From Halomonas sp. 1513 (GTDB taxonomy: Bacteria > Pseudomonadota > Gammaproteobacteria > Pseudomonadales > Halomonadaceae), in NCBI GenBank assembly GCA_001971685.1, contig CP019326.1:1426001-1490000 (forward strand): a stretch of DNA of 64,000 nucleotides. Reading direction: 5' to 3'. The notes below the pieces were generated by a model. That model made no database searches. It was not told where the DNA came from and saw only the letters and a list, made by a program, of their open reading frames with translations. This document shows positions 51,699-62,850 of this stretch, one piece after another. Both the position numbers and the translations under genes were made by a program. The stretch's first letter is position 1. Every line of letters begins with the position of its first letter.

Positions 51699-54149
51699 TC
51701 AGGCGGCGTTGTGCCAGACTACCTTCTCTTGCTGCTGGGCGAAGGCGTCGAAGGCGAAGTCGTCGACGGTCAGCATGGCCAGGACTTCCGTTTCATACTC
51801 GGCCATGAAGCGGGCATCCTCCTCGCTGATCAGCTCGGCTTCGCGGGCGGCAGCGAAGCGCTGCTCCGGATGCAGGGCTTCTACCGGCAGTTCGCCCTTG
51901 GCGTAGGCCTTGTTGACGGTGCGATATAGCGCCTCGGCGCGGTCGTAGTCGACCAGCAGGGCGTTGTAGCGTGCCAGCGGGTTGTCCTGCTGGCCCTCCT
52001 CCTGCTGGTCCCAGGTATTGCCGAGCAGCTTGCTGCGCAGCGCACTGTGGCGCGACACTTTCTGGGCGATCTCGCGGGTCAGGTCGTCGTGGGGCGTCGT
52101 CCAGCGGCGACCCATCGGCATGACCAGCCACGACAGCAGCTTGCCCAGGCCCCTGTTGGGCAGGTTGTCGAACAGCTCGATCAGCGCCTGCTCGGCGCGA
52201 TGCAGCAGCAGGGTGCAGCTGTAGTGCATCAGCGCGGCCTCGCTTTCCACCTTGTCCGAGGCGTGCCACTGCTTGAGCACCATGGAGGTCAGGTAGAGGT
52301 TGGAGAGCACGTCGCCGAGGCGCGCCGACACCATCTCGCGGGATTTCAGCGCCGAACCGAGGCTAGCCATGGCGGCATCGGCGCACAGCCCGAAGGCGGC
52401 GGAAAGGCGCGCCACTTCCTGGGCATAGGGGGCGGCGACCTCGTCGAAGGGCGTGCTGGCCTTGCCTAGCCCCAGGCCCTGGGTGAAGGCGCGGGCGGTG
52501 TTGCCGAAGATCAGCCCGGCGTGGCCGAAGAAGGCCTTGTCGAAGGCCTTGAGGTCGTCGGCGTCCTTGGCCGCCAGCTCCTCGAGCACGTAGGGGTGGC
52601 AGCGGATCGCCCCCTGACCGAAGATCATCAGGTTGCGGGTCATGATATTGGCGCCTTCCACGGTGATGGCCACCGGGTTGGCGCTGTAGCCGATGCCGAT
52701 ATAGTTGCGCGGCCCCAGGGTCACGGCCTTGCCGCCGTGGATGTCCATGGCGTGGCTGAGCAGGTCGCGCTGGTACTCGGTGAGCTGGCTCTTGAGGATC
52801 GCCGACGGCACCGCGGGCTTATCGCCCTTGTCGATAATGTTGGCGGTTTCCATCACCGCGGCCTGGGAGATGTAGGAGAGCGCCGCGATACGCGCCAGCG
52901 GCTCCTGAATGCCTTCCATCTCGGCCACCGGCAGGTTGAACTGACGACGGATGCGGGCGAAGCCGCCGCTCCAGCCCAGCGCGTAGCGCGAGGTGCCGGT
53001 CGCACCGGAGGGCAGGGTGATGCAGCGGCCCACCGACAGGCACTCGACCAGCATGCGCCAGCCCTGGCCGGCCATTTCCGGGCCGCCGATAATGGTATCC
53101 AGCCGTACGAACACGTCCTTGCCCACGATCGGGCCGTTCATGAACGGGCTGCCGATGGGGTGGTGGCGACGCCCTATCTCCATGCCGTCGGTGTCGCGGG
53201 GAATCAGCGCACAGGTGATGCCCAGGTCGTTCTCGCCGCCGAGCAGGCCGTCGGGGTCGAACATGCGGAAAGCCAGGCCTACCACGGTGGCGATCGGCGC
53301 CAGGGTGATCCAGCGCTTCTCGAAGTTGAGGCGCAGGCCGAGCACTTCCTCACCGTCGACCATCTGCTTGCAGACCACGCCGGTGTCGGGGATCGACGTG
53401 GCGTCTGAGCCGGCGCGCGGGCCGGTGAGGCCGAAGCAGGGGATCTCGCGGCCATCGGCCAGGCGCGGCAAGTAGTGATCCTTCTGCTGCTGGGTGCCGT
53501 ACTTGAGCAGCAGTTCGCCCGGGCCCAGCGAGTTGGGCACGCCGACGGTGACCATCAGCGTCTCGTTGACGGCGAGCTTCTGCAGCACCGCCGACTGCGC
53601 CTTGGCGGAGAAGCCCAGGCCGCCGTACTGCTTGGGGATGATCATGCCGAAGAAGCCTTCCTTCTTCAGGTACGCCCACAGCTCGGGGGGCAGGTCGGCG
53701 CGCTCGCGGGTGATCTCCCAGGCGTTGGTCATGCCCGATGCCACGTTGCACTGATGATCGACGAAGGCGCGCTCCTCATCGGTAAGGCCGTCGTCGCCGT
53801 AGGCCATCAGCGCCTCCCAGTTCGGCTTGCCGCTGAACAGCTCGCCGTCCCAGCCCACGCTGCCGGCTTCCAGGGCGGTACGCTCGGTGTCGGAGACCTT
53901 GGGCGCGACCTTCTTGAAGGTGGCGAAGATGCGCGGCGTCAGCCATTTGCTGCGCAGCGCCGGCAGGCCACACGCGGCCACCGCCGCAGCGCCGATCAGC
54001 AGCAGGATACCGAGCAGCGGAGCGCCGAACAGCACCCCGACGATGCCGGTGGCGGCGAGCACGGCAAGCGCCGGCAGGGCGCCGGCTTCGCGGCGCATCA
54101 CCATCAGCAGGCCAACCACGGCCACGATGATCAACAGCAGTTGCAACAT
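51699..54149 (-). CDS. fadE: Acyl-CoA dehydrogenase, FadE type
   Basis: 816-aa large FadE-class acyl-CoA dehydrogenase for the first oxidation of beta-oxidation. The N-terminus has two hydrophobic spans (residues 1-18 and about 30-60), so it is membrane-anchored. The catalytic domain shows FFGMIIPKQYGGLGFSAKAQ, FGLTGPRAGSDA, RWITLAPIATVVGLAF and VEGANIMTRNLMIFGQGA. A C-terminal domain of unknown function follows, as in E. coli FadE. GGAGGAGATC lies before the ATG at 54149. Confidence 0.93.
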   Translation of the reverse strand: MLQLLLIIVAVVGLLMVMRREAGALPALAVLAATGIVGVLFGAPLLGILLLIGAAAVAACGLPALRSKWLTPRIFATFKKVAPKVSDTERTALEAGSVGWDGELFSGKPNWEALMAYGDDGLTDEERAFVDHQCNVASGMTNAWEITRERADLPPELWAYLKKEGFFGMIIPKQYGGLGFSAKAQSAVLQKLAVNETLMVTVGVPNSLGPGELLLKYGTQQQKDHYLPRLADGREIPCFGLTGPRAGSDATSIPDTGVVCKQMVDGEEVLGLRLNFEKRWITLAPIATVVGLAFRMFDPDGLLGGENDLGITCALIPRDTDGMEIGRRHHPIGSPFMNGPIVGKDVFVRLDTIIGGPEMAGQGWRMLVECLSVGRCITLPSGATGTSRYALGWSGGFARIRRQFNLPVAEMEGIQEPLARIAALSYISQAAVMETANIIDKGDKPAVPSAILKSQLTEYQRDLLSHAMDIHGGKAVTLGPRNYIGIGYSANPVAITVEGANIMTRNLMIFGQGAIRCHPYVLEELAAKDADDLKAFDKAFFGHAGLIFGNTARAFTQGLGLGKASTPFDEVAAPYAQEVARLSAAFGLCADAAMASLGSALKSREMVSARLGDVLSNLYLTSMVLKQWHASDKVESEAALMHYSCTLLLHRAEQALIELFDNLPNRGLGKLLSWLVMPMGRRWTTPHDDLTREIAQKVSRHSALRSKLLGNTWDQQEEGQQDNPLARYNALLVDYDRAEALYRTVNKAYAKGELPVEALHPEQRFAAAREAELISEEDARFMAEYETEVLAMLTVDDFAFDAFAQQQEKVVWHNAA

Positions 54150-54261
54150 GCGGGATCTCCTCCAGTGCCAGTCATCAACGAGATGACCAAATTCTAACAA
54201 GCGTTTGAATGCTTGTAGACTAGTGCATTGGTCGCGCCCTGGCCAGTCTTGCTTACCACGC

Positions 54262-54297
54262 AAACGACCCCGCTGAGAGTCTCAGCGGGGTCGTTTT
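54262..54297. terminator. Terminator between betA and fadE
   Basis: ACGACCCCGCTGAG and CTCAGCGGGGTCGT pair with a three-base loop. On the plus strand TTTTG follows and on the minus strand TTTG, so it can end the leftward betIBA transcript before fadE. Confidence 0.85.
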
Positions 54298-54323
54298 GTT
54301 CACTCGGGTGGGGAGGGGAGAAA

Positions 54324-56009
54324 TCAGCTGCGCGCAGGGGTGCTGCGGGCTGGCGTATCGCCAGCGATGTAGTAGGGCGCGTCGCTCTTGGGCAGCGGCT
54401 CGCGGTCGCGGATGCGGTCGGCGATCTTCTCGGCGAGCATGATGGTCGGCGCATTTAGGTTGCCGGTGGGAATGACCGGGAACAGCGAGGCATCGACCAC
54501 GCGCAGGCCATGCACGCCGTGGACCCGGCCCTGGCCGTCGGTCACCGCCAGTGCGTCATCGCCCATGCGGCAGCTGCCGCAGGGGTGGTAGGCGGTCTCG
54601 GCGTGGGCCTTGACGAAGGCGTCCAGCTCGGCGTCGCTCTGTACTTCCGGCCCTGGCGAGATCTCGCGGCCGCGATACTCGTCCATGGCCGGCTGCTGGA
54701 TGATCTCGCGGGTCAGGCGGATGGCGTCACGAAACTCCTGCCAGTCCTTCTCCTTGCTCATGTAGTTGAACAGGATGCTCGGTGCCTGGCGCGGGTCGCG
54801 GGAGGTCAGTCGGATGCGACCGCGGCTCTCGGAGCGCATCGAGCCGACGTGGGCCTGGAAACCGTGGGCCTGAACCGCACTCTTGCCGTTGTAGCTGATG
54901 GCAATCGGCAGGAAATGGTACTGCAGGTTGGGCCACTCCTCCTGGTCGCGGCTGCGGATGAAGCCGGCCGCCTCGAACTGGTTGCTGGCGCCGATACCGG
55001 TGCCCTTGAACAGCCACTCGGCGCCGATCTTGGGCTGGTTGTACCACTTCAGTGCTGGGTACAGCGAAATCGGCTGCTTGCACTCGTACTGGATATACAT
55101 CTCCAGGTGATCCTGCAGGTTCTCGCCGACCCCCTTGAGGTCGTGGACCAGCGGGATGCCCAGTTCGGCGAGGTGCTCGGGGTTACCGATGCCTGAGCGC
55201 TGCAGGATCTGCGGCGAGGCGATGGCACCGCCGCAAAGCAGTACTTCGCGGCGGGCGAGGGCTTCGATCGGCTGCTTCTTGTGCAGGTAGCAGACGCCTG
55301 TTGCACGCTTGTCCTCGAACAGGATGCGGTCGGTGGTGGCGTGGGTGACGATGGTCAGGTTGCTGCGCTGCTTGGCGATGTCCAGATAGCCGCGCGCCGT
55401 GGAGGCCCGTCGCCCGTTGGGTGTGACGAAGCGATCCATGGGGCCAAAGCCTTCCTGCTGGTAGCCGTTGACGTCCTCGGTCTTGGGGTAGCCCGCCTCT
55501 TGCCCCGCCTCGATAAAGGCGTGATAGAGCGGGTTGTTGCCCGCCTTGGGCGTGGTCACGCTGACCGGGCCGTCGCCGCCGTGATAGGCGTTGGGACCGA
55601 TATCGCGGGTCTCGGACTTCTTGAAGTAGGGCAGGCAGTCGGCGTAGGTCCAGTCCTCGAGGCCGGGCTGCTTGGCCCAGTTGTCGTAGTCCAGGGCGTT
55701 GCCGCGGATGTAGCACATGCCGTTGATCAGCGAGGAGCCGCCCAGCCCCTTGCCGCGGCCGCACTCCATGCGCCGGCCGTTCATGTGCGGCTCGGGATCG
55801 GTCTCGAAGGCCCAGTTGTAGCGCTTGCCCTGCAGCGGGAAAGCCAGCGCCGCGGGCATCTGGGTGCGGAAGTCGAAGCGGTAGTCGGGGCCGCCGGCCT
55901 CGAGCAGCAGCACCCTGACGTCGGGATCTTCGGTGAGGCGCGTGGCCAGGACATTGCCCGCCGAGCCGGCGCCGATGATGATGTAGTCGAATTCCTGAGT
56001 CTGGGGCAT
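54324..56009 (-). CDS. betA: Choline dehydrogenase
   Basis: 561-aa FAD-dependent GMC oxidoreductase that oxidises choline to betaine aldehyde at the membrane. FAD-binding motif is [15 protein letters not shown]; the GMC signatures [18 protein letters not shown] and [15 protein letters not shown] are complete. The active-site region is [11 protein letters not shown] near the C-terminus, and a short Ser/Arg/Pro tail follows. It is third of betI-betB-betA, 9 bases after betB. Confidence 0.95.
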   Translation of the reverse strand: MPQTQEFDYIIIGAGSAGNVLATRLTEDPDVRVLLLEAGGPDYRFDFRTQMPAALAFPLQGKRYNWAFETDPEPHMNGRRMECGRGKGLGGSSLINGMCYIRGNALDYDNWAKQPGLEDWTYADCLPYFKKSETRDIGPNAYHGGDGPVSVTTPKAGNNPLYHAFIEAGQEAGYPKTEDVNGYQQEGFGPMDRFVTPNGRRASTARGYLDIAKQRSNLTIVTHATTDRILFEDKRATGVCYLHKKQPIEALARREVLLCGGAIASPQILQRSGIGNPEHLAELGIPLVHDLKGVGENLQDHLEMYIQYECKQPISLYPALKWYNQPKIGAEWLFKGTGIGASNQFEAAGFIRSRDQEEWPNLQYHFLPIAISYNGKSAVQAHGFQAHVGSMRSESRGRIRLTSRDPRQAPSILFNYMSKEKDWQEFRDAIRLTREIIQQPAMDEYRGREISPGPEVQSDAELDAFVKAHAETAYHPCGSCRMGDDALAVTDGQGRVHGVHGLRVVDASLFPVIPTGNLNAPTIMLAEKIADRIRDREPLPKSDAPYYIAGDTPARSTPARS

Positions 56010-56018
56010 GCGACCTCC

Positions 56019-57503
56019 TTAAAACACCGACTCGAACGGTCCCATCTCGATCTGGATCGATTTGGTCTGGGTGTAGTGCGCCAGGGTCTCGACGCCGTTC
56101 TCGCGCCCCACGCCGGACTGCTTGTAGCCGCCCACCGGCATCTCCGAGGGTGACTCGCCCCAGGTGTTGATCCAGCAGATGCCGGCTTCCAGCTGGTGGA
56201 TGGTCTGGTGGGCGCGGTTGAGTCGCTCGGTGAAGATACCGGCGGCCAGGCCGTAGTGGGTGTCGTTGGCGCGGCGGATGACCTCGTCGTCCTCGTCGAA
56301 AGCGAGGATCGACATCACCGGGCCAAAGATCTCCTCACGCACGATGCGCATCTCGTCGCTGCAGTCGGTGAACACCGTAGGCGCGGCCCAGGCGCCGCTT
56401 TTCCAGTCGATGCCGGCACGGTCGCCCTGGTTCCAGTCGTCGCCGCCGGCCAGTAGGCTGGCACCTTCCTGCTTGCCTAGGGCGATATAGGAGAGGACTT
56501 TTTCCTGATGCTCGAAGCTCACCAGCGGGCCGAAGTTGATCGCCGGGTCGAGCGGGTCGCCGGCCTTGATGCGCGCCACGCGCTCCTTGATCTTGGCCTC
56601 GAAGGCCTCCTTGACGCTGCGCTGAACGAACACTCGGGTGCCGTTGGTGCAGATCTGCCCACTGGAGTAGAAGTTGGCCATCATCGCCGCATCCGCGGCG
56701 CGATCCAGGTCGGCGTCGTCGAATACGATCAGCGGCGACTTGCCGCCGAGTTCCATGGTCACGTCCTTGAGGGTCGAGCCGGCGGCGGCCGACATCACCT
56801 TCTTGCCGGTACCCACTTCGCCGGTGAAGGAGATCTTGTCGACACCGGCATGGCCGGTGAGCAGTTGGCCGACGCGGCCGTCGCCGTGGACGACGTTGAA
56901 CACGCCGTCGGGCAGGCCCGCCTCGGTGAAGATCTCGGCCAGCTTCATGGTGGTCAAGGGGGTGACTTCGCTGGGCTTGAAGACCACGGCGTTGCCGGCG
57001 GCCAGTGCCGGGGCGGACTTCCAGCAGGCGATCTGGATCGGGTAGTTCCAGGCGCCGATGGAGCCGATTACACCTAGCGGCTCGCGACGGGTGTAGACGA
57101 AGGAGTCGTCGCGCAGCGGGATCTGGCTGCCCTCGATGGCGGCGGCAAGGCCGGCGTAGTATTCCAGGGCGTCGGCGCCGGTGACGATATCCACGGCAGC
57201 GGTCTCGCTGATCGGCTTGCCGGTGTTGCGGGTCTCGAGTTCGGCGAGCTCGTCATTACGCTCCCGCAGCAGCGATACGGCGCGCTGCAGGATGCGCCCG
57301 CGCTGCATGCCGGACATCGCGGCCCAGATCTTCTGGCCTTTGCGGGCAGCGGCCACGGCGCGGTCGACGTCGGCCTCGCTGGCCTGCTGGACCTTGGCCA
57401 GTACGCTGCCGTCGAAGGGGTTGACGACCTCGAAGGTCTCGCCGGACGTGGCATCGACGTGGCGGCCATCTATATAGAGTTGCTGTGTGGTCAGTTGAGT
57501 CAT
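56019..57503 (-). CDS. betB: Betaine aldehyde dehydrogenase
   Basis: 494-aa NAD(P)-dependent aldehyde dehydrogenase converting betaine aldehyde to glycine betaine. Motifs are [33 protein letters not shown], the catalytic Glu in TMELGGKSP, and the nucleophile Cys in [13 protein letters not shown]. Its position between betI and betA fixes the specificity. Confidence 0.96.
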   Translation of the reverse strand: MTQLTTQQLYIDGRHVDATSGETFEVVNPFDGSVLAKVQQASEADVDRAVAAARKGQKIWAAMSGMQRGRILQRAVSLLRERNDELAELETRNTGKPISETAAVDIVTGADALEYYAGLAAAIEGSQIPLRDDSFVYTRREPLGVIGSIGAWNYPIQIACWKSAPALAAGNAVVFKPSEVTPLTTMKLAEIFTEAGLPDGVFNVVHGDGRVGQLLTGHAGVDKISFTGEVGTGKKVMSAAAGSTLKDVTMELGGKSPLIVFDDADLDRAADAAMMANFYSSGQICTNGTRVFVQRSVKEAFEAKIKERVARIKAGDPLDPAINFGPLVSFEHQEKVLSYIALGKQEGASLLAGGDDWNQGDRAGIDWKSGAWAAPTVFTDCSDEMRIVREEIFGPVMSILAFDEDDEVIRRANDTHYGLAAGIFTERLNRAHQTIHQLEAGICWINTWGESPSEMPVGGYKQSGVGRENGVETLAHYTQTKSIQIEMGPFESVF

Positions 57504-57516
57504 CGAGTGTCTCCCG

Positions 57517-58113
57517 TCACTGTGAGGCGTTACGCCCCAGCTGTTCGTCGAGGTAGTCGTAGGCGAGTGAACGTGCGCGGTCGACGTCGAGGCCTTCCGG
57601 GGCCAGCGCGCCGCGCAGCCACAGGCCGTCGATCATGGCCGCCAGGCCGGCGGCGGCGCGGCGCGCCTCGGCCTTGGGCAGGCAGTATCGAAACTGGTGG
57701 CATAGATTGGAGTAGAGGCGCCGGTCATTGACGTACTGCAGGCGCTGCAGCGGCCGGCGATGCATGCTGCTGGCCCAGAACGCCAGCCAGGTCTTCATTA
57801 CCGACTGGCTGACCTGGCTGCGGTCGAAGTTGCCGTCGATGATCGCGCGGATGTGCTCACGAGGGCTGTGCGCGGGCAGTGATCGACGGCGCACGGCAAC
57901 CGCTTCACCCAGATCGTTGAGGATCTGGCGCATGGTCGCTTCGAGCAGGCCATCCTTGCCGCCGAAGTAGTGGCTGATAATGCCCGCCGAGACGCCGGCA
58001 CGCCGCGCGATGCGAATCACCGTGGCGTCGGCCAGGCCAGCCTCGTCGATCGCTTCCATGGTGGCGCGAATCAGCTGGCGGCGGCGGATGGGTTCCATAC
58101 CTACCTTGGGCAC
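57517..58113 (-). CDS. betI: Transcriptional repressor BetI
   Basis: 198-aa TetR-family repressor of the choline-betaine genes, relieved by choline. The N-terminal helix-turn-helix is [26 protein letters not shown], typical of BetI. The start is a GTG at 58113 with AAAGGAGGCGACC directly upstream, giving the familiar N-terminus [10 protein letters not shown]; the longer open frame is not used. It is first in the leftward bet operon and would bind the palindrome at 58226-58239. Confidence 0.95.
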   Translation of the reverse strand: MPKVGMEPIRRRQLIRATMEAIDEAGLADATVIRIARRAGVSAGIISHYFGGKDGLLEATMRQILNDLGEAVAVRRRSLPAHSPREHIRAIIDGNFDRSQVSQSVMKTWLAFWASSMHRRPLQRLQYVNDRRLYSNLCHQFRYCLPKAEARRAAAGLAAMIDGLWLRGALAPEGLDVDRARSLAYDYLDEQLGRNASQ

Positions 58114-58221
58114 CGGTCGCCTCCTTTGGCTATGCTCTGCTGTGAATTTCGGGCTAGTGGTAATAGCCGCTTGGGCTGGCCAGGTCGCGGCTAACCCATT
58201 AAGGTAGAAAGTATGCCTCTT

Positions 58222-58246
58222 TTTTATTGAACGTTCAATCAATAAA
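58222..58246. promoter_or_regulatory. BetI operator
   Basis: The perfect palindrome ATTGAACGTTCAAT (58226-58239) sits inside a larger inverted arrangement TTTTATTGA/TCAATAAAA. It matches the known BetI operator style (GAACGTTC core). It lies between betI and the divergent choline-binding-protein gene, so both could be controlled. Confidence 0.8.
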
Positions 58247-58313
58247 AGAGAGGCTGCGCCAAGAATAAACGTACGCGCTGTATTCATCGATTCATCGACG
58301 CAAGGAGAACCTC

Positions 58314-59273
58314 ATGTCGAATCACACTCGCCTACTGTTCACGGGATCGCTGCTGGCCATGGGGGTGATGGCTGCAGGAGCGGCTCAGGCCAACGAGCCA
58401 GAGTCATGTAGCACCGTGCGCTTCGCCGAGGTCGGTTGGACCGATATTACCGCGACCACCGCCGTGGCCCGGGAGTTGCTCGAGGGGCTTGGCTACGAGA
58501 CGCGGGTCGACACCGTGTCGGTGCCGATCGCCTACAGTGGCATGCGCAACGGCGACTTCGACGTTTTTCTTGGTAACTGGATGCCGTCGATGGCATCGAT
58601 CAGCGACCCCTATATCGAGGATGGTGACGTCGATCGCCTGAGCGCCAACCTCGAGGGTGCCAAGTACACCCTTGCCGTGCCGCAATACGTGCACGACGCA
58701 GGCGTGACCTCGGTGGCCGATCTCGACGACCACGCCGAGCAGTTCGAGAGCGTCATCTATGGCATCGAGGCCGGTAACGACGGCAACGAGCTGATCCAGG
58801 ACATGATCGACGACGACGCCTTCGGGCTCGGCGATTGGCGTCTGCGCGACTCCAGTGAGGCGGGCATGCTGGCCGAGTTGCGCTCGAAGGTGGGCAATGA
58901 GGAGTGGATGGTATTCTTGGGCTGGGCACCTCATCCGATGAATACCAACTTCGACATGGCTTATCTGTCGGGTGCCGACGACTACTTTGGTCCCGACATG
59001 GGCGGTGCCACCGTCTATACCAACACCCGCGGCGGTTATGCCGAGGAGTGCGGAAACGTTGGCACGCTGCTCGACAACCTCGCCTTCACCCTGGAGATGG
59101 AAAACCAGCTGATGGCGGCCATCATGGACGACGGTGAGGATCCGCGTGACGCAGCCCGTGCGCATCTACAGGCGAATCCCGAGGTTCTCGATGAGTGGCT
59201 GGCCGGCGTCGAAACCCGTGACGGCGCCGAAGGCCTGGCGGCGGTACGTGCCGCGCTCGATATCGAGTCGTGA
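58314..59273 (+). CDS. choX: Choline ABC transporter substrate-binding protein
   Basis: 319-aa periplasmic binding protein of the ChoX family. A signal peptide ends at AAQANE. Ligand-binding aromatic residues are expected in VRFAEVGWTDITATT, VFLGNWMPSM and VFLGWAPHPMN. CAAGGAGAACCTC precedes the ATG. It has no permease or ATPase beside it, so it may use ProVW (49243-51323) or another membrane unit. Its position across the BetI operator supports choline as ligand. Confidence 0.9.
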   Translation: MSNHTRLLFTGSLLAMGVMAAGAAQANEPESCSTVRFAEVGWTDITATTAVARELLEGLGYETRVDTVSVPIAYSGMRNGDFDVFLGNWMPSMASISDPYIEDGDVDRLSANLEGAKYTLAVPQYVHDAGVTSVADLDDHAEQFESVIYGIEAGNDGNELIQDMIDDDAFGLGDWRLRDSSEAGMLAELRSKVGNEEWMVFLGWAPHPMNTNFDMAYLSGADDYFGPDMGGATVYTNTRGGYAEECGNVGTLLDNLAFTLEMENQLMAAIMDDGEDPRDAARAHLQANPEVLDEWLAGVETRDGAEGLAAVRAALDIES

Positions 59274-59288
59274 TCCTTGCAAGGGGGC

Positions 59289-59317
59289 TTGTCAGGTGTG
59301 TCCGGCATAGGCATAAT
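59289..59317 (+). promoter_or_regulatory. Sigma-70 promoter of tRNA-Met
   Basis: TTGTCA (59289-59294) and CATAAT (59312-59317) are separated by 17 bases, 42 bases before the tRNA. Confidence 0.65.
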
Positions 59318-59358
59318 TCGCCCCCGTTACCCGCCTGGCAGCAGGCGGGTGACCCCCT

Positions 59359-59435
59359 GGCTACGTAGCTCAGCTGGTTAGAGCACATCACTCATAATGA
59401 TGGGGTCCCCTGTTCGAATCAGGGCGTAGCCACCA
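59359..59435 (+). tRNA. tRNA-Met (CAT), elongator
   Basis: A 77-base cloverleaf with acceptor GGCTACG/CGTAGCC, anticodon loop CTCATAA, T loop GTTCGAATC and encoded CCA. The sequence is close to E. coli elongator tRNA-Met rather than the initiator or the lysidine-modified tRNA-Ile. Confidence 0.95.
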
Positions 59436-59445
59436 GGATATTCCG

Positions 59446-59478
59446 ACGACGCCCGATGCCCTTGGTATCGGGCGTCGT
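59446..59478 (+). terminator. Hairpin after tRNA-Met
   Basis: ACGACGCCCGAT and ATCGGGCGTCGT form a 12-bp perfect stem with a nine-base loop. Only a weak T tract follows, so it may be a processing structure or a terminator. Confidence 0.55.
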
Positions 59479-59515
59479 GCGTTGTGTGGGCGAGAAGCCA
59501 AAGCGGGCCAGGTGC

Positions 59516-59543
59516 TTGACCTCGGTGATCTGATCCGTATACT
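59516..59543 (+). promoter_or_regulatory. Sigma-70 promoter of the tRNA-Asn cluster
   Basis: TTGACC (59516-59521) and TATACT (59538-59543) with a 16-base spacer, 21 bases before the first tRNA-Asn. Confidence 0.7.
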
Positions 59544-59564
59544 ACGTCGCGTGTTCCGGGATGT

Positions 59565-59640
59565 TCCCCGATAGCTCAGTTGGTAGAGCAAATGACTGTT
59601 AATCATTGGGTCGCAGGTTCGAGTCCTGCTCGGGGAGCCA
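59565..59640 (+). tRNA. tRNA-Asn (GTT), copy 1
   Basis: A 76-base cloverleaf, acceptor TCCCCGA/TCGGGGA, anticodon loop CTGTTAA, T loop GTTCGAGTC, CCA encoded. First of three identical copies. Confidence 0.95.
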
Positions 59641-59682
59641 TACGCTTCTTAATCCTCTGGAACATCACGACAGCCAAGCGAT

Positions 59683-59758
59683 TCCCCGATAGCTCAGTTG
59701 GTAGAGCAAATGACTGTTAATCATTGGGTCGCAGGTTCGAGTCCTGCTCGGGGAGCCA
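59683..59758 (+). tRNA. tRNA-Asn (GTT), copy 2
   Basis: Identical in sequence to copy 1. The 42-base spacer between the two shows no similarity to that before copy 3. Confidence 0.95.
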
Positions 59759-59793
59759 TCTCGCCGCTGTCTGCCTCGTAGTACGCACGTCAT

Positions 59794-59869
59794 TCCCCGA
59801 TAGCTCAGTTGGTAGAGCAAATGACTGTTAATCATTGGGTCGCAGGTTCGAGTCCTGCTCGGGGAGCCA
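59794..59869 (+). tRNA. tRNA-Asn (GTT), copy 3
   Basis: Identical to the two preceding copies, 35 bases after copy 2; all three probably derive from one precursor. Confidence 0.95.
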
Positions 59870-60166
59870 TCACCATCATGTGCCATATCACGCCGCTGTA
59901 TTGAGCAAGCCTCCGCTTGACCGTTTCCGTGCGCGTGTGGTCTGTTCGATGGCCTATGTATCGTGTTATCCAAAGGGGTGCGTTGAGGTGTGGCGGAGGC
60001 TTGAAAGCTGGTCTATATTTTTCTTCCCGAAGGGCTTGCGCCGCATCCGGTAAATCCGTAAAGTACGCATCCGCTGCTGCCGACGGGCATACGTAGGCAG
60101 CGGTAGAGAGAAGGGCAAGCAGTTGGTTTTGTTGGGTTTTTCTTGTCGGGTCGAGAAGAAAAGCGA
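59870..60166. other. Spacer between the tRNA cluster and the rrn promoters
   Basis: No gene. An 11-base inverted repeat, CAAGCCTCCGC (59906-59916) and GCGGAGGCTTG (59993-60003), encloses 76 bases. A second short inverted pair, GCTGCTGCC with GGCAGCGG, lies near 60071-60103. They may contribute to ending the tRNA transcript. Confidence 0.4.
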
Positions 60167-60194
60167 TTGACAGGCCCGCCGGAAACGGTAGAAT
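60167..60194 (+). promoter_or_regulatory. rrn promoter P1
   Basis: TTGACA (60167-60172) and TAGAAT (60189-60194), spacer 16 bases, upstream of the ribosomal RNA operon. Confidence 0.8.
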
Positions 60195-60280
60195 GCGCCC
60201 CACTCGAACGGCGCGTCGCAAGACGCTCGGGCAGGCGGAGTTCGCTGCGATGTGGTCGCACTGATCGCCACCGCCGAGGC

Positions 60281-60308
60281 TTGACAAGCCGCACCGTTTC
60301 AGTAGAAT
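60281..60308 (+). promoter_or_regulatory. rrn promoter P2
   Basis: TTGACA (60281-60286) and TAGAAT (60303-60308), spacer 16 bases. Same hexamers and spacing as P1, 114 bases downstream, making a classical tandem rrn promoter pair. Confidence 0.85.
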
Positions 60309-60363
60309 ACGCCTTCCTCGCCGGGCGCTGGCGGCTCTTCACGAGCCACGGCAACAGCGAGAC

Positions 60364-60375
60364 GCTCTTTAACAA
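60364..60375 (+). promoter_or_regulatory. rrn leader boxA antitermination site
   Basis: GCTCTTTAACAA matches the boxA consensus bound by NusB/S10, 56 bases after P2 and about 185 bases before 16S. Confidence 0.85.
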
Positions 60376-60559
60376 TCGATCAGGTAATTCATGTGGGCGC
60401 TTGTCGATGACGAGGTGATCAGTCACCACATCATCAAGGCAAGCGACTCGTCACCGATCTTCGGATCGGAATTGAGTAAACGTTTGAACCTTGAGCCAAG
60501 ATTGGTTCGCTTTTGCCTGGTGTCTTCGGATGCTGGGTGAGCAAGAACCGCATTGATTG

Positions 60560-62099
<1,540 letters not shown>

Positions 62100-62177
62100 T
62101 CGACGCGTCATCTCGTGTCGGCAAGTGCTCACAATGAATTACCTGATCGGCCAGAGCAAAGACTGTGTTAGTAAGCT

Positions 62178-62243
62178 GGGTCTGTCGCTCAGTTGGTGAG
62201 AGCGCACCCCCTGACCTTAAATGGAAAGCAGGGTGAGGTCGGC
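62178..62243 (+). pseudogene. Decayed tRNA-Ile copy in the 16S-23S spacer
   Basis: The segment GGGTCTGTCGCTCAGTTGGT continues with GAGAGCGCACCCCCTGA, which matches the 5' half of the intact tRNA-Ile 100 bases downstream. About 15 extra bases follow in place of the anticodon loop, then AGGGTGAGGTCGGC, matching the variable region. The T arm and acceptor 3' strand are missing, so it cannot make a functional tRNA. It looks like a tandem duplicate that decayed. Confidence 0.75.
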
Positions 62244-62280
62244 CAGCGGGTTACCAGCGAGCTTGCAACGGTACAGTGCC

Positions 62281-62357
<77 letters not shown>

Positions 62358-62365
62358 AATTTGCG

Positions 62366-62430
62366 CGATACGTCGTTGAAAGACTCCTCGTATAGCAGGC
62401 TATACGTCGTCATCTTTCGCCTTGTCTCGC
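62366..62430 (+). repeat. Spacer hairpin repeat, unit 1
   Basis: Sequence after tRNA-Ile in which GAAAGA (62378-62383) and TCTTTC (62413-62418), with TATAG/CTATA in the centre, fold into a hairpin. A similar unit follows tRNA-Ala at 62560-62621. Both contain CTTTCGCCTTG. Confidence 0.65.
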
Positions 62431-62474
62431 ACAAATTACATTTCGCACGCTAAACGGCGGAAGAAATGTCAGGA

Positions 62475-62550
62475 GGGGCCATAGCTCAGCTGGGAGAGCG
62501 CCTGCCTTGCACGCAGGAGGTCAGCGGTTCGATCCCGCTTGGCTCCACCA
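62475..62550 (+). tRNA. tRNA-Ala (TGC)
   Basis: A 76-base cloverleaf with acceptor GGGGCCA/TGGCTCC (one G-T pair), anticodon loop CTTGCAC and CCA encoded. Second spacer tRNA of the rrn operon. Confidence 0.96.
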
Positions 62551-62559
62551 AACTTCCTG

Positions 62560-62621
62560 ATGCTACGTTGAAAGTCTCCTCGCATAGCGCACTATGCGTC
62601 GTCGCCTTTCGCCTTGCCTCA
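62560..62621 (+). repeat. Spacer hairpin repeat, unit 2
   Basis: Second copy of the unit after tRNA-Ile, with ACGTTGAAAG, CTCCTCGCATAGCGC and CTTTCGCCTTG. CATAGCGCACTATG forms the loop end of the stem. The two copies differ at several paired positions, so the fold seems kept. Confidence 0.65.
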
Positions 62622-62730
62622 GATCGTTTGGCCGCTAGCGTCCAACAGTCGAATTACCTGATCGGATCCGCAGTCATAAGCCACCATCGCATCAGCCGAT
62701 GACCGGTTTATGACTGTCGATTGACAGTCT

Positions 62731-62742
62731 GCTCTTTAACAA
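62731..62742 (+). promoter_or_regulatory. boxA antitermination site before 23S
   Basis: GCTCTTTAACAA again, identical to the leader boxA, 108 bases before the 23S gene. Confidence 0.85.
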
Positions 62743-62850
62743 TGTGAATCATGCTGACAAATTTCTCCGCAAGGAGAAATGCAAGATACGTTTCAAGCGT
62801 ATCCGGCAATTGTCGTACGTAATCGCAGACCAGACCCTTTCGGGTTATAT

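Noticed and set aside
59565..59869. Three tRNA-Asn copies considered as a CRISPR-like or other repeat array
   Set aside because: Each unit folds as a complete tRNA with CCA, and the spacers are short and unrelated; it is a plain tandem tRNA cluster.
62160..62280. The extra tRNA-like segment as a functional tRNA with an intron
   Set aside because: The T arm and 3' acceptor strand are absent, so even removal of the extra bases would not give a cloverleaf.
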